This document shows, in pieces, positions 1 through 8,639 of a stretch of DNA of 64,000 nucleotides; positions within the stretch are counted from its first letter, which is position 1, and each line of letters starts with the position of its first letter. Both the position numbers and the translations under genes were made by a program. The notes under the pieces are model-generated. The model did not search any database, was not told where the DNA came from, and was given only the letters and a program-made list of their open reading frames with translations. Source of the DNA: Arthrobacter sp. PsM3. GTDB lineage: Bacteria > Actinomycetota > Actinomycetes > Actinomycetales > Micrococcaceae. The stretch is from positions 1-64,000 of the forward strand of contig NZ_JARUXE010000024.1 of assembly GCF_030433895.1 (NCBI RefSeq), written 5' to 3'.

Positions 1-539
1 GCTCGGTATTCCCCCCACTAGAGGCTGCTACCTCGAGTCCACAGCGGCCACAATCTGGGTGGGGACCAGCCCGCCATCGATCGGACCGGCCTGTTCCTTC
101 CAGCCGTCATCCGACCGGTGGAGAAGGATGCACTAGCGCCGGGATTCGCCACAGTTCACCGCAGACAATCCGCCCCTTTCCAACAGCGGCAATTTGGACG
201 GATCAAGAGGCCGGGGATAGGGACGCCAGGCCGCTGCTCTCCCAGGGGGCCGGACCGGAAACCGGCGGAAAATGTGCTGGGATACGGGAGATGGCATGCC
301 AGCGCCTTTGCAGCAGCCCAACGCGGTAAGAATTCCGGGGATCTGAAGCCGCTTGCGCAGAAAATCCGCGCTACGTCCCCTGTTGAGCAGATTCCACGAC
401 AAACTGTGCACACAGCAAAACTGATTCGACGCCGATACCGATTTCACGTCATCCGCACCGGAGAACAGAACCAGCCTCATCCACAGAAAAGGGGCCCGTT
501 TCACGTGAAACGGACCCCTTCGAGAGTGCAGTGTCTGGA
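1..539. other. Intergenic region downstream of parB, no gene recognised
   Basis: No open frame here resembles a protein I recognise. The frames that do exist overlap one another on both strands and lack plausible ribosome sites. The only clear element is the parS-bearing palindrome at 489-520. A gene may lie just beyond the left edge, but nothing in the first 130 bases identifies it. Confidence 0.5.
489..520. promoter_or_regulatory. parS: parS site (near-consensus) embedded in a 32-bp palindrome, possible parB terminator
   Basis: Positions 497-512 read CGTTTCACGTGAAACG, matching 14 of 16 bases of the bacterial parS consensus; only the two outermost bases differ. The palindrome extends outward to 489-520 with a single mismatch. 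It lies about 20 bp past the parB stop codon (parB is on the minus strand), so the transcript could also fold here as a loopless hairpin. ParB binding is inferred from the consensus and from the adjacent parAB genes. Confidence 0.82.
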
Positions 540-1760
540 TTAGCTGGAGGCCCCCGGTGACAGCACATCCATGATCCGGTTAAGGTCCTCCACGCTCGCG
601 AATTCGATGCTTACACGTCCCTTGCGTGCACCGAGAGAAATCTTCACGTTGGTATCAAGCCGATCTGAGAGCGAGGATGCCAGATAGTCCAGGCGTTCGT
701 GTCGGGCCCCGGGCCGCGGAATATTGTTTTTGGGTGTAGCTGCAGGGTTCTGATACAGCGTCACTGCCTCTTCGGTGGCGCGAACTGACATGCCCTCGGC
801 AACGATCTTCTGGGCCAGACGTTCCATGGCCGCGGCGTCGGGAAGCCCCAGCAAAGCGCGGGCGTGGCCGGCAGAGATAACACTGGCGGCGACGCGGCGC
901 TGCACCAGCGGCGGAAGTTTGAGCAGCCGCAGCGTGTTGGAGACCTGGGGGCGCGACCGTCCGATCCGGTCGGCAAGCTGTTCGTGGGTGGTGCCGAAGT
1001 CCTCCAGCAGCTGCTGGTACGCGGCCGCCTCTTCGAGCGGGTTGAGCTGGCTCCGGTGCAGGTTCTCGAGCAGGGCATCGCGGAGGAGGTCGTCATCGGT
1101 GGTGTCACGAACAATGGCGGGGATTGTTTGCAGGCCTGCGGCCTGTACTGCCCGCCAGCGACGCTCGCCCATGACGAGCTCGTAAGGTTCTCCACCCTCT
1201 TCAGTTGAGGTACGGACAACAATTGGCTGGAGGACGCCGATTTCGCGAACTGAATGCACCAGCTCCGCCATGTCGTCCTCATCGAAGACCGAACGCGGCT
1301 GTTTGCGGTTGGGGTGGATGTCGGTGACCAGGATTTCCGCGAAGCGGACGCCCGGTACCTCCACCAGTTCAACTCCCCGATCTTCCTCTGCGGGAACATC
1401 CGGCATCTCATCTGCAGCCGGTTTCGCCGTGGCTGGCTTCGGCGCTGTTGGCTGGCCAGCTTCCTTGGAGGCGGGGGTCTTTCGTGCCGGTGCTTTCTTG
1501 GCCCCGGCAGCGGACTTCGTGTCCGCTGTATCGGATCCGACAGCCGTGGGCGTCGGCTGCGACGCTGCAGCCGTCTCCTCGGCGGGCGCTGATGCGGACT
1601 CTTCCGCAGACGCTGCCTCGGCGGCCGGTGTCCGCTTTCGGGCTTCAGGGAAGAAAAGATCCACAGGGCGCGACGGAGCTGAACCGCTGCCGGAAGCCGC
1701 GGCGGAACTTGGAATGAGTGCCCCAAGTCCACGGCCGAGGCCGCGTCGCTTATCGCTCAT
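540..1760 (-). CDS. parB: Chromosome-partitioning protein ParB (CTPase, parS-binding)
   Basis: ParB binds parS, spreads along DNA as a CTP-dependent clamp and works with ParA to segregate origins. The 406-residue product starts with [13 protein letters not shown], the ParA-contacting N-terminal motif typical of chromosomal ParBs. Residues 40-130 are an Ala/Pro/Lys-rich linker. The ParB/Srx CTPase core begins near residue 135, with the GERRWRA motif at 198-204. A helix-turn-helix ([20 protein letters not shown]) lies at about 261-280, and a C-terminal dimerisation region follows. It sits 68 bp downstream of parA on the same strand, so the two are probably co-transcribed. The linker is longer than in Bacillus Spo0J. 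Identification is secure. Confidence 0.97.
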   Translation of the reverse strand: MSDKRRGLGRGLGALIPSSAAASGSGSAPSRPVDLFFPEARKRTPAAEAASAEESASAPAEETAAASQPTPTAVGSDTADTKSAAGAKKAPARKTPASKEAGQPTAPKPATAKPAADEMPDVPAEEDRGVELVEVPGVRFAEILVTDIHPNRKQPRSVFDEDDMAELVHSVREIGVLQPIVVRTSTEEGGEPYELVMGERRWRAVQAAGLQTIPAIVRDTTDDDLLRDALLENLHRSQLNPLEEAAAYQQLLEDFGTTHEQLADRIGRSRPQVSNTLRLLKLPPLVQRRVAASVISAGHARALLGLPDAAAMERLAQKIVAEGMSVRATEEAVTLYQNPAATPKNNIPRPGARHERLDYLASSLSDRLDTNVKISLGARKGRVSIEFASVEDLNRIMDVLSPGASS

Positions 1761-1828
1761 GGATAAATCCCTCCATTGGAAGAGCCGCGCATCACCGGGC
1801 TCTAGCTAGTGCAATTCTTGAAAAGATT

Positions 1829-2893
1829 CTAACGTTCCGCGATTTCGGCTGCGGCTTCAAGGTAGGACAGAGCCCCGCTGGATGAGGGATCGTAGGTCAT
1901 CACGGTCTGCTGGTAGCTGGGCGCTTCGGAAATACGCACCGAGCGGGGGACTACGGCGCCGAGGACCTGCTCCGGGAAGTGTTCGCGCACCTCGGCTGCC
2001 ACCTGGGCGGCGAGGTTGGTGCGGCCGTCGTACATGGTCAAAAGGATGGTCGACACAACGAGATCAGCATTCAAGTGCTTCTGGATCATTTCGATGTTCT
2101 TCAGCAGCTGACTCAGCCCCTCGAGCGCGTAGTACTCGCACTGGATCGGAATGAGCACCTCGTTGGCTGCACAGAACGCGTTGACGGTCAGCAGCCCCAG
2201 GCTGGGAGGGCAGTCGATGAAGATGTAGTCCAGCCTCTCCTCGCCGTTTTTCGCACGCTCTTTGCAGTAGACGTCGATCGCACGGCGCAGGCGCTGCTCG
2301 CGGGCAACAAGGCTGACGAGTTCAATCTCGGCGCCGGCTAGGTGGATGGTGGCGGGCGCGCAGATCAGCTTGGCAATATCCGGGCACGGAGCCACGACGT
2401 CCTGCAACGGGATGTCGTTGATAAGCACGTCGTAAATGCTGTCAACGTCGGCGTGGTGGTCGATGCCCAGTGCCGTCGAAGCATTCCCCTGCGGATCGAT
2501 GTCGATGACCAGAACGTTAAGCCCTGCCGCGGCCAGGGCGGCAGCGATGTTGACCGTAGTCGTCGTCTTGCCGACCCCGCCCTTCTGGTTCGAAACGGTG
2601 AAGATCCGCGTCTTCTCCGGCTTCGGAAGTTCTCGGCCGAGGAGACGTTCACGGCGCTTGTTCTCATGGGCCAGCTCGCGGGCAATGGGGCTGGAATCAT
2701 CGATGGAATCCAGGACATTCGCGCTGGTGGCAGATGTTTCACGTGAAACACCTGCCATGCCGGCACTCTTTGCAACCGAAGCCGGTTTCTTCACGGAGTA
2801 ATCGTGAGCGACGGGGGGCGCAACAAAGGCCCGTGCGGACCCCAGGGACACAAACGGGGGAATCCGTCGTGTGGAGGCTTCGCTACTGGTCAC
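1829..2893 (-). CDS. parA: Chromosome-partitioning ATPase ParA (Soj family)
   Basis: ParA is a Walker-type ATPase that binds the nucleoid non-specifically and draws ParB-parS complexes apart. The 354-residue product has the deviant Walker A box KGGVGKTTT at about 104-112, IDIDPQGNAST for the switch region and IDCPPSLGLLTVNA for Walker B. The first ~90 residues form a poorly conserved extension typical of actinobacterial ParA. Codons for residues 48-53 (GVSRET) are overlaid by a perfect parS site at 2735-2750. The start is a GTG at 2893; later in-frame starts would remove the extension but not the ATPase fold. It lies between rsmG and parB on the minus strand. Confidence 0.96.
   Translation of the reverse strand: MTSSEASTRRIPPFVSLGSARAFVAPPVAHDYSVKKPASVAKSAGMAGVSRETSATSANVLDSIDDSSPIARELAHENKRRERLLGRELPKPEKTRIFTVSNQKGGVGKTTTTVNIAAALAAAGLNVLVIDIDPQGNASTALGIDHHADVDSIYDVLINDIPLQDVVAPCPDIAKLICAPATIHLAGAEIELVSLVAREQRLRRAIDVYCKERAKNGEERLDYIFIDCPPSLGLLTVNAFCAANEVLIPIQCEYYALEGLSQLLKNIEMIQKHLNADLVVSTILLTMYDGRTNLAAQVAAEVREHFPEQVLGAVVPRSVRISEAPSYQQTVMTYDPSSSGALSYLEAAAEIAER
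2735..2750. promoter_or_regulatory. parS: Perfect parS site inside the parA coding sequence
   Basis: The 16 bases TGTTTCACGTGAAACA are identical to the canonical bacterial parS palindrome. They encode part of the variable N-terminal extension of ParA, where codon choice is free to preserve the site. With the 497-512 site this gives two parS copies about 2.2 kb apart, 4-6 kb from dnaA, as expected for an origin-proximal ParB loading zone. Confidence 0.95.
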
Positions 2894-2946
2894 TGTGACA
2901 CACTCACTCTCGTTCGGCTCTTGCTGCCGGTTACTAGCCTAACCTC

Positions 2947-3630
2947 TTACCCTTGGACACCGAGGCCACCGGGCTGACGCTTGGCAATCTTTTGAGGCTT
3001 ATTCACGACGATTCGGACAACGGTTGTGGGTTCTTCGAGCAGGTCCTCGCCCACCAGCACAACGGACGTCTGGGTCCCGCCCAGTTTGCGGATGACCTTG
3101 GCGGCTTTTTCAATTTCCTCGCCGGCGCTGCGTCCCTTAATCGCGACAACCTCACCCTTTCCAGCCAGCAACGGAATGGTCAGTCCGGCGAGATTCGAGA
3201 GCGCTGACACGGCCCGGGCCGTGACCACGTCGGCGTTCACCATGCCAACAGCAAGTTCCGCACGGGTCCGCATGATCGTGACGTTCTCTAGACCGAGGTC
3301 ATCAACGACTTCCTGCAGCCAGATGACGCGGCGTTCGAGGGGTTCGATCAAGGTGAGCTCAAGGTCGGGACGGGCAATTGCCAGGCAAAGGCCCGGGAGT
3401 CCGGCCCCGCTTCCGACATCAGCGACATGGCTTCCCTTGGCAATCTGGCTCTCAATCACGGCGCAATTGAGCACGTGCCGGCTCCAGAGCCGGGGGATTT
3501 CACGGGGACCAATCAGTCCCCGCTCCGTCCCGGACGTGGCCAGGTGCTCCACGTAGCGTTTGGCCAGCTCCAGGCGGTCCCCAAAGATCGTCTGAGCAGC
3601 TTTCAGTTCGGCAGCGGTAATTTCAACCAT
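2947..3630 (-). CDS. rsmG: 16S rRNA (guanine(527)-N(7))-methyltransferase RsmG
   Basis: RsmG (GidB) methylates N7 of G527 in 16S rRNA using S-adenosylmethionine; in other bacteria, loss of the enzyme gives low-level streptomycin resistance. The product is 227 residues from the ATG at 3630; a TTG sits directly before it. The SAM-binding motif VADVGSGAGLPGLCLAIA appears near residues 69-86, preceded by RLWSRHVLNCAV, the family's substrate-contact segment. It lies 17 bp downstream of the R3H-domain gene in the conserved rpmH-to-parB array, so it is probably part of the same transcript. Confidence 0.96.
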   Translation of the reverse strand: MVEITAAELKAAQTIFGDRLELAKRYVEHLATSGTERGLIGPREIPRLWSRHVLNCAVIESQIAKGSHVADVGSGAGLPGLCLAIARPDLELTLIEPLERRVIWLQEVVDDLGLENVTIMRTRAELAVGMVNADVVTARAVSALSNLAGLTIPLLAGKGEVVAIKGRSAGEEIEKAAKVIRKLGGTQTSVVLVGEDLLEEPTTVVRIVVNKPQKIAKRQPGGLGVQG

Positions 3631-3647
3631 CAAGCTATCCGCGGGCT

Positions 3648-4259
3648 TCAGTCTGCCGAAACGACGATGTGGCGGTCGGCGCCTTCGCCTTCGGACTCGC
3701 TGACGAGGCCCAGTTCAGCGACGGCGTCGTGCACAATCTTCCGCTCGTAGGCGCTCATGGGCGCCAGCGCCACGGCCTCACCGGACGTTTTCACGGACTC
3801 GACGGCGTCCTCAGCAAGCTTCTGCAGCTCTCCGGCGCGCTCTGAGCGGTAGCCGTTGATGTCCAGGACCAGACGGGACCGGGTCTCCGTTGCGGACAGC
3901 ACAGCCAGCCGCGTCAGCTCCTGAAGAGCTTCAAGGACCTCGCCGTCCTTCCCTACCAGGTTCTCCAGACCGGCTGCTTCTTCCTCAGCAACGATCGAGA
4001 TGTAGGTGCGCCCGTTTCGGACTTCGATGTCGATGTCGCCGTCGATGTCGGCGATGTCCAGCAGTTCTTCGAGATAGTCCGCGGCGACGTCGCCCTCTTC
4101 TTCCAGACGGCTGGCGGAGCTGCCCCTGTCCTCAGAGCCTTCTGCGCCTTCCGCACCTTCGTCAGTGTCCTGCCCGGAATCCTGGACTTCGCTCAAGACG
4201 TCGTCCTGGTCTTCGATGGCTTCAGTGGAAATAGCGTGTTCGGTGCTCTCGGCGGACAT
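3648..4259 (-). CDS. khpB: KhpB/Jag-type RNA-binding protein (KH and R3H domains)
   Basis: This 203-residue protein joins a KH-type fold (about residues 70-140, including ENLVGKDGEVLEALQELTRL) to a C-terminal R3H domain (MSAYERKIVHDAVAELG, then SESEGEGADRHIVV). Both are hallmarks of Jag/KhpB proteins, RNA-binding regulators linked to cell elongation in Firmicutes. The first ~60 residues are acidic and low-complexity, and there is no Jag-N domain. Its ATG overlaps the yidC stop codon (TAATG), indicating translational coupling to the membrane insertase. The precise role in Actinobacteria is not settled. Confidence 0.9.
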   Translation of the reverse strand: MSAESTEHAISTEAIEDQDDVLSEVQDSGQDTDEGAEGAEGSEDRGSSASRLEEEGDVAADYLEELLDIADIDGDIDIEVRNGRTYISIVAEEEAAGLENLVGKDGEVLEALQELTRLAVLSATETRSRLVLDINGYRSERAGELQKLAEDAVESVKTSGEAVALAPMSAYERKIVHDAVAELGLVSESEGEGADRHIVVSAD

Positions 4260-5239
4260 TACTTCCTCTTCCTGTTCTTACGTTGTGGCTGGACGCGCTG
4301 GTTCTTGGCCGCCAGGGCCGCTGCTGCTGCCGTTTCGGCTGCCTCGGCCTCGGCCTTCTTGGCACCCGAGAGGGGCAGGGCGGGCAGGCCCTTGGCGGCA
4401 CGGCGCTCGGCCAGGGCCTTGGCGGCGGGCGAACCCGGCGTCGGCATGCGTCGGATGACGAAGAACTGCTGCCCCATCGTCCAGAGGTTGGTGGTGGTCC
4501 AGTAGATCAGGACGCCAATGGGGAAGTTGATGCCGCCCACCCCGAAGACAACCGGCAGGACGTAAAGCATCATCTTCTGCTGCTTCATGAACGGACTGGC
4601 CATGGCCTCTTCGGACATGTTCTTGGCCATGATCTGCTTCTGCGTAATGAACTGTGAGGCCGTCATGGCCAGGATCATCACAATTGAGAGGATCCACACC
4701 GCAATCACGTTGCCGCCCTCGGGCGTGCCGTGCAGAAGAGTGGCGGAGAGCGGGGCTCCGAAGATGCTCGACTGGTCGAACTGCACGACCTGTTCGTGGC
4801 TCATCGCCCCGATGCTCTTGCCGTTGGTGGCCGCGTTCGTAATCCCCGAGAGGACCTGGAAGAGGGCGAAGAAGAATGGCATCTGGATCAGCATGGGAAG
4901 GCAAGCCGAGAACGGATTAGTGCCGTGCTTTTTGTACATGGCCATCTGCTCCTGCGCCATGGCCTGGCGGGAGAGCTGGTCAGTCTTGCCCTTGTACTTG
5001 TCCTGAAGCTTCTTCAGGTCCGGCTGCAGCAGCTGCATGCCGCGCTGTGCCTTGATCTGCTTGACGAAGACGGGAATCAGGGCCGCACGGATTACCAGCA
5101 CCAGCCCGATGATGGACAGGGTCCACGTCCAGCCACTGGCGGCGGGCATGCCGATGGCGCTCAGGCCATCGTGGAAGACCACCATGATGGCGGACACAAG
5201 CCACTTGAACGGAAACATGATTGTTTCAAAGAAGTCCAT
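4259..5239 (-). CDS. yidC: Membrane protein insertase YidC
   Basis: YidC/Oxa1-family insertase that helps membrane proteins fold into the cytoplasmic membrane, alone or with SecYEG. The 326-residue product has the five-helix core of Gram-positive YidC. An Arg in LVIRAALIPVFVKQ (near residues 47-60) matches the hydrophilic-groove arginine. A cytoplasmic hairpin follows, then QMPFFFALFQVL and later hydrophobic helices. The C-terminus is strongly basic (ending PQRKNRKRK), suited to ribosome contact. There is no large periplasmic domain. It lies 16 bp after yidD and overlaps khpB by one base. Confidence 0.96.
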   Translation of the reverse strand: MDFFETIMFPFKWLVSAIMVVFHDGLSAIGMPAASGWTWTLSIIGLVLVIRAALIPVFVKQIKAQRGMQLLQPDLKKLQDKYKGKTDQLSRQAMAQEQMAMYKKHGTNPFSACLPMLIQMPFFFALFQVLSGITNAATNGKSIGAMSHEQVVQFDQSSIFGAPLSATLLHGTPEGGNVIAVWILSIVMILAMTASQFITQKQIMAKNMSEEAMASPFMKQQKMMLYVLPVVFGVGGINFPIGVLIYWTTTNLWTMGQQFFVIRRMPTPGSPAAKALAERRAAKGLPALPLSGAKKAEAEAAETAAAAALAAKNQRVQPQRKNRKRK

Positions 5240-5255
5240 ACGATATCCCTATTCG

Positions 5256-5651
5256 TCAGGCCGCAGAACGGCCTTCTCCATCAGTCTGAGCAGCCAGGTA
5301 CTTGTCCGGATTGTTCAGCACAACAATTGTGGGGGTGCGGTTTGCGGGCCACTGGCATTTACCGGCGGGGACGTGGTCCACACCGCCGGCATTCCAGGGA
5401 TGGCAGCGCAACAGGCGCTTGACCGCCAGCCAGCTCCCTTTCACCGCGCCGTGGACCGTGATTGCCTCTAGGGCATAGGCCGAGCAGCTCGGGAAGAAGC
5501 GGCAAACCTGGCCGTACAGCGGTGAGATCACCTTGCGGTACGCCAGGAGCAACAGAATGAGGATATTGCGGGGCAAATTCCAGACTGCCCGGCCCAGCCA
5601 TCCGGCTGCGGTTCTTGCAGGAGGGACGACGGCGGCAGTTGAGTTACGCAC
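5256..5651 (-). CDS. yidD: Membrane protein insertion efficiency factor YidD
   Basis: YidD is a small peripheral membrane protein that assists YidC-dependent insertion. The product is 131 residues, longer than the ~70-residue minimal form because of N- and C-terminal extensions. The family core is clear: [20 protein letters not shown], followed by AYALEAI and [18 protein letters not shown]. The GTG start at 5651 overlaps the end of rnpA by 8 bases, so translation is probably coupled. Its place between rnpA and yidC is the near-universal bacterial arrangement. Confidence 0.95.
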   Translation of the reverse strand: MRNSTAAVVPPARTAAGWLGRAVWNLPRNILILLLLAYRKVISPLYGQVCRFFPSCSAYALEAITVHGAVKGSWLAVKRLLRCHPWNAGGVDHVPAGKCQWPANRTPTIVVLNNPDKYLAAQTDGEGRSAA

Positions 5652-6054
5652 GCGGGGTCCCTTCCTGTGTTGTCTCGTAAGAAACTGAAGAAGCAGCCTT
5701 CGGAAGGCGGCTGCCCAGCCGTTTCATGTTGTTCTCCAAGGCGGCGTCATAGTCCGAGCGCAGTTGGTCCCAGCTGGCACCCGCCGCGGCAGGCAGAGCC
5801 CGAACCACGATCGCGAACCCGCTGCCGTATTTCTGCAACGACATGGCGCCGACTTCTCTCAGTCTCCTCTTAACGAGGTTCCTGACAACAGCGTTCCCGA
5901 CACTCTTGGAAACGATGAATCCGATCCGGCTTGGTTCATCGGCAGCGAGGGCTGCCGTATATAACACTACGTTCCGGCGTCCATTGCGGACACCGGAACG
6001 TACAGTTGTTGAAAAATCGGTTGCTGTCCTCAGACGGTTGCGGGTGGCTAGCAC
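5644..6054 (-). CDS. rnpA: Ribonuclease P protein component
   Basis: Protein subunit of RNase P, which removes 5' leaders from pre-tRNAs together with the rnpB RNA. The 136-residue product contains the signature RNR segment, [20 protein letters not shown], near residues 48-67. It begins [21 protein letters not shown], with the N-terminal lysine/arginine-rich start usual in the family. The start is GTG at 6054, 41 bp downstream of rpmH on the same strand. The C-terminal ~25 residues are variable. Confidence 0.96.
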   Translation of the reverse strand: MLATRNRLRTATDFSTTVRSGVRNGRRNVVLYTAALAADEPSRIGFIVSKSVGNAVVRNLVKRRLREVGAMSLQKYGSGFAIVVRALPAAAGASWDQLRSDYDAALENNMKRLGSRLPKAASSVSYETTQEGTPRA

Positions 6055-6095
6055 CTTTACACTCGCACAGGGATGTGGACCGACGAGTCAGTTAT

Positions 6096-6233
6096 TTAGG
6101 CCGACAGCTCGGTGCGACCCTTGCCACGACGGGCTGCCAGGATGGCACGGCCGGCACGGGTACGCATACGAAGGCGGAAGCCGTGCTTCTTGGCTCGACG
6201 GCGGTTATTCGGCTGAAAAGTCCGCTTGCTCAC
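6096..6233 (-). CDS. rpmH: 50S ribosomal protein L34
   Basis: The minus strand encodes a 45-residue, extremely basic protein beginning [18 protein letters not shown] and ending GRTELSA, an unmistakable L34 that binds 23S rRNA in the large subunit. The start codon is GTG at 6231-6233, with GGAG about 11 bases upstream. It is the first gene of the minus-strand array and is divergent from dnaA, the standard bacterial arrangement. Its promoter must lie in the 6234-6697 gap shared with dnaA. Confidence 0.97.
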   Translation of the reverse strand: MSKRTFQPNNRRRAKKHGFRLRMRTRAGRAILAARRGKGRTELSA

Positions 6234-6697
6234 GTTAGTTACTCCAGTGGGATCAAAGGTGCGCCCACCCGATCAAGGGGAAGAACTGGTCGACGCTAAG
6301 TTTTGTATGTGCCGCTATCCCTCGACTCGCAAGACGCGGAACGTCGGGAGAGATTCAAATGAGGCGAAAAGCGTACACATGGGACTTCACAACGTTAGGG
6401 CTTGCCGCCCTCCCGAGTCAAACCGGGGGTTGCTTCACAAGCTTTCCCCAGCTGTGGCTAACTGCCCCCGCAGCCTGTGGATGAAGCGGGTCACAGGCCC
6501 TGTTTGAGAACCACAACGGTGTAATTATCCACAGGAGAGAACCCAGCTATCTTCTGGCCTTTTGATCCCCTACAGTGGCTCAGTAGCCCATTATCCACGG
6601 ACTGTGCATAACCCTGTGGATTATCCGGGGTCCAGCACGCTGGATCGACCCGTGGGGCTGCAGGTAATGAAGGCAAGCAAGTTTGAGGAACTGATTG
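6234..6697. promoter_or_regulatory. rpmH/dnaA divergent intergenic region with DnaA boxes
   Basis: This ~460-bp gap carries the promoters of rpmH (minus) and dnaA (plus). One perfect DnaA box, TTATCCACA, is at 6525-6533. One-mismatch boxes are at 6453-6461 (TGTGGCTAA), 6477-6485 (TGTGGATGA), 6591-6599 (TTATCCACG), 6604-6612 (TGTGCATAA) and 6615-6623 (TGTGGATTA). Boxes in this position commonly mediate dnaA autoregulation and may also form part of a split origin. I could not assign -35/-10 elements with confidence. Confidence 0.8.
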
Positions 6698-8119
6698 ATG
6701 ACAGTAGACGAAGCCAACCAAGCCAACACTGTCGGAAGTTCCTGGCGGCGGGTCGTGAGCCTCCTGGAGAACGACCACCGTGTAACTCCCCGGCAGCGCG
6801 GCTTTGTCATCCTCGCCCAGGCGCAGGGCCTCATCGGATCCACCCTGCTGGTGGCCGTTCCCAATGAACTCACCCGCGAAGTACTGCAAACGCAGGTGAA
6901 GGATGCCCTCGACGACGCACTCCGGAACGTCTTCTCCGATGAGATCCGTTGCGCGATCGACGTCGACACCGATCTGGTGCCGCTCCACACCGAGCCGGAA
7001 CCCGCCGTCGAGCTGTCCCTCGTGTCCGACCCCTCGGTGGAACTGAAGCCGCAGCCCATGCTGCCGAGCACCTCCCACGAATTTGGCCGCCTCAATCCGA
7101 AGTACGTCTTCGACACCTTCGTGATCGGGTCCTCCAACCGCTTTGCCCACGCCGCCGCCGTCGCGGTGGCTGAAGCGCCGGCGAAGGCCTACAACCCGCT
7201 CTTTATCTACGGAGACTCGGGGCTGGGCAAGACCCACCTGCTCCATGCGATTGGCCACTACGCCCGCCGGCTCTACAGCGGGATCCGGGTCCGCTACGTG
7301 AACTCCGAGGAATTCACCAACGACTTCATCAACTCCATCCGTGACGATGAAGGCACCAGCTTCAAGACGACCTACCGCAACGTGGACGTGCTGCTGATCG
7401 ATGACATCCAGTTCCTGGCCGGCAAGGACCGGACGCTGGAGGAGTTCTTCCACACCTTCAACGCCCTGCACAACAACAACAAGCAGGTGGTCATCACCTC
7501 CGATCAGCCGCCCAAACTGCTTGCCGGTTTCGAGGACCGGATGAAGTCGCGGTTCGAGTGGGGCCTGCTGACGGACATCCAGCCGCCGGAACTCGAAACC
7601 CGGATCGCGATCCTCCGGAAGAAGGCCCTCAGTGAGGGCCTCTCCGCTCCGGACGATGCCCTGGAGTACATCGCCTCGAAGATCTCGAGCAACATCCGCG
7701 AGCTTGAGGGGGCCCTGATCCGCGTCACGGCCTTCGCCAGCCTCAACCGCCAGCCGGTGGACGTCGCCCTGGCCGAGATGGTTCTCAAGGACCTCATCAC
7801 CGATGACGGAGCCCAGGAGATCACCTCCGCGCAGATCCTCACTCAGACTGCCGACTACTTCAAGCTCAGCATGGAAGAGCTCTGCAGCAAGTCACGGACC
7901 AGGACCCTGGTGACCGCCCGGCAGATCGCCATGTACCTGTGCCGCGAACTCACGGACATGTCCCTTCCCAAGATCGGGCAGGAGCTCGGCGGCCGCGACC
8001 ACACCACTGTCATCCACGCGGACCGCAAAATCCGTGAGCTGATGGCCGAGCGCCGAGTGATCTACAACCAGGTGACGGAACTGACCAACCGGATCAAGCA
8101 GCAGCAGCGTAATTCCTGA
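6698..8119 (+). CDS. dnaA: Chromosomal replication initiator protein DnaA
   Basis: DnaA is the AAA+ initiator that binds DnaA boxes, melts the origin and loads the helicase. The product is 473 residues from ATG 6698, with GAGGAA 7 bases upstream; a TTG sits directly before it. Domain I covers about residues 1-85, a linker runs to about 140, and the AAA+ core starts at [11 protein letters not shown]. Walker A is [11 protein letters not shown] near 174 and Walker B is [10 protein letters not shown]. The C-terminal domain IV has the signature [16 protein letters not shown], which reads TTATCCACA. It lies between two box-bearing gaps. Confidence 0.98.
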   Translation: MTVDEANQANTVGSSWRRVVSLLENDHRVTPRQRGFVILAQAQGLIGSTLLVAVPNELTREVLQTQVKDALDDALRNVFSDEIRCAIDVDTDLVPLHTEPEPAVELSLVSDPSVELKPQPMLPSTSHEFGRLNPKYVFDTFVIGSSNRFAHAAAVAVAEAPAKAYNPLFIYGDSGLGKTHLLHAIGHYARRLYSGIRVRYVNSEEFTNDFINSIRDDEGTSFKTTYRNVDVLLIDDIQFLAGKDRTLEEFFHTFNALHNNNKQVVITSDQPPKLLAGFEDRMKSRFEWGLLTDIQPPELETRIAILRKKALSEGLSAPDDALEYIASKISSNIRELEGALIRVTAFASLNRQPVDVALAEMVLKDLITDDGAQEITSAQILTQTADYFKLSMEELCSKSRTRTLVTARQIAMYLCRELTDMSLPKIGQELGGRDHTTVIHADRKIRELMAERRVIYNQVTELTNRIKQQQRNS

Positions 8120-8639
8120 GCTGCCCGTCCGCGCACTCTTACCTTATTAACAGGCACCTGTGGACAAGCCTGTGGATAGTTAAGGGGACAACCGCGGTTA
8201 ATGGGCTTAAAACCCTTAAGGCGCCTGTGGATCAGCGGTGCGGCCAAAAATGTTATCCCCATCCACACCCTGTTTAAAACCTCCTCCACCCACAGTCCAT
8301 GAACAGGGCTTAACCCCGGGATCGCACCGCCAAACAGGGTTATCCACAGTATCCACAGCAGTTATTAACACTACTAATCCCTAGAAAATGAAATTCCCTC
8401 AAATAACAACTTCGTTCCGGACCCCACACACCGCCGGGACCGTCCCGGACCCCGGCCGGAAACCGGCACTCGGCCGGCCCGGCCGAACCACATGGATGTA
8501 ACCCGGGGATGGGAGAATCACACTTCTTGCGGCTAAGCTGTCTGCAGTGTGTCCGTCCTGGACATCTTTTGTGATTCCCTGCCGGGCCGGTGGCCCGGCC
8601 ACCAGCGATGACAGCAGCAATGAAAGGCGGCACCCTTCC
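8120..8639. other. oriC: Presumed oriC: dnaA-dnaN intergenic region
   Basis: This 520-bp non-coding gap is the standard actinobacterial origin position. A perfect DnaA box lies at 8340-8348, directly followed by GTATCCACA at 8349-8357. One-mismatch boxes lie at 8159-8167 (TGTGGACAA), 8171-8179 (TGTGGATAG) and 8253-8261 (TTATCCCCA). Immediately right of the box pair is an AT-rich tract (about 8359-8412, from GTTATTAACACTACTAATCC), a candidate unwinding element. The complement of 8371-8379 reads 3'-GATGATTAG-5', resembling DnaA-trio repeats. The right end (8420-8639) is GC-rich and holds the dnaN promoter and the leader upstream of the dnaN ribosome site. Confidence 0.85.

Noticed and set aside
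118..543. Overlapping open frames on both strands left of parB
   Set aside because: They conflict with each other, have no convincing ribosome sites or recognisable motifs, and one runs through the parS palindrome.
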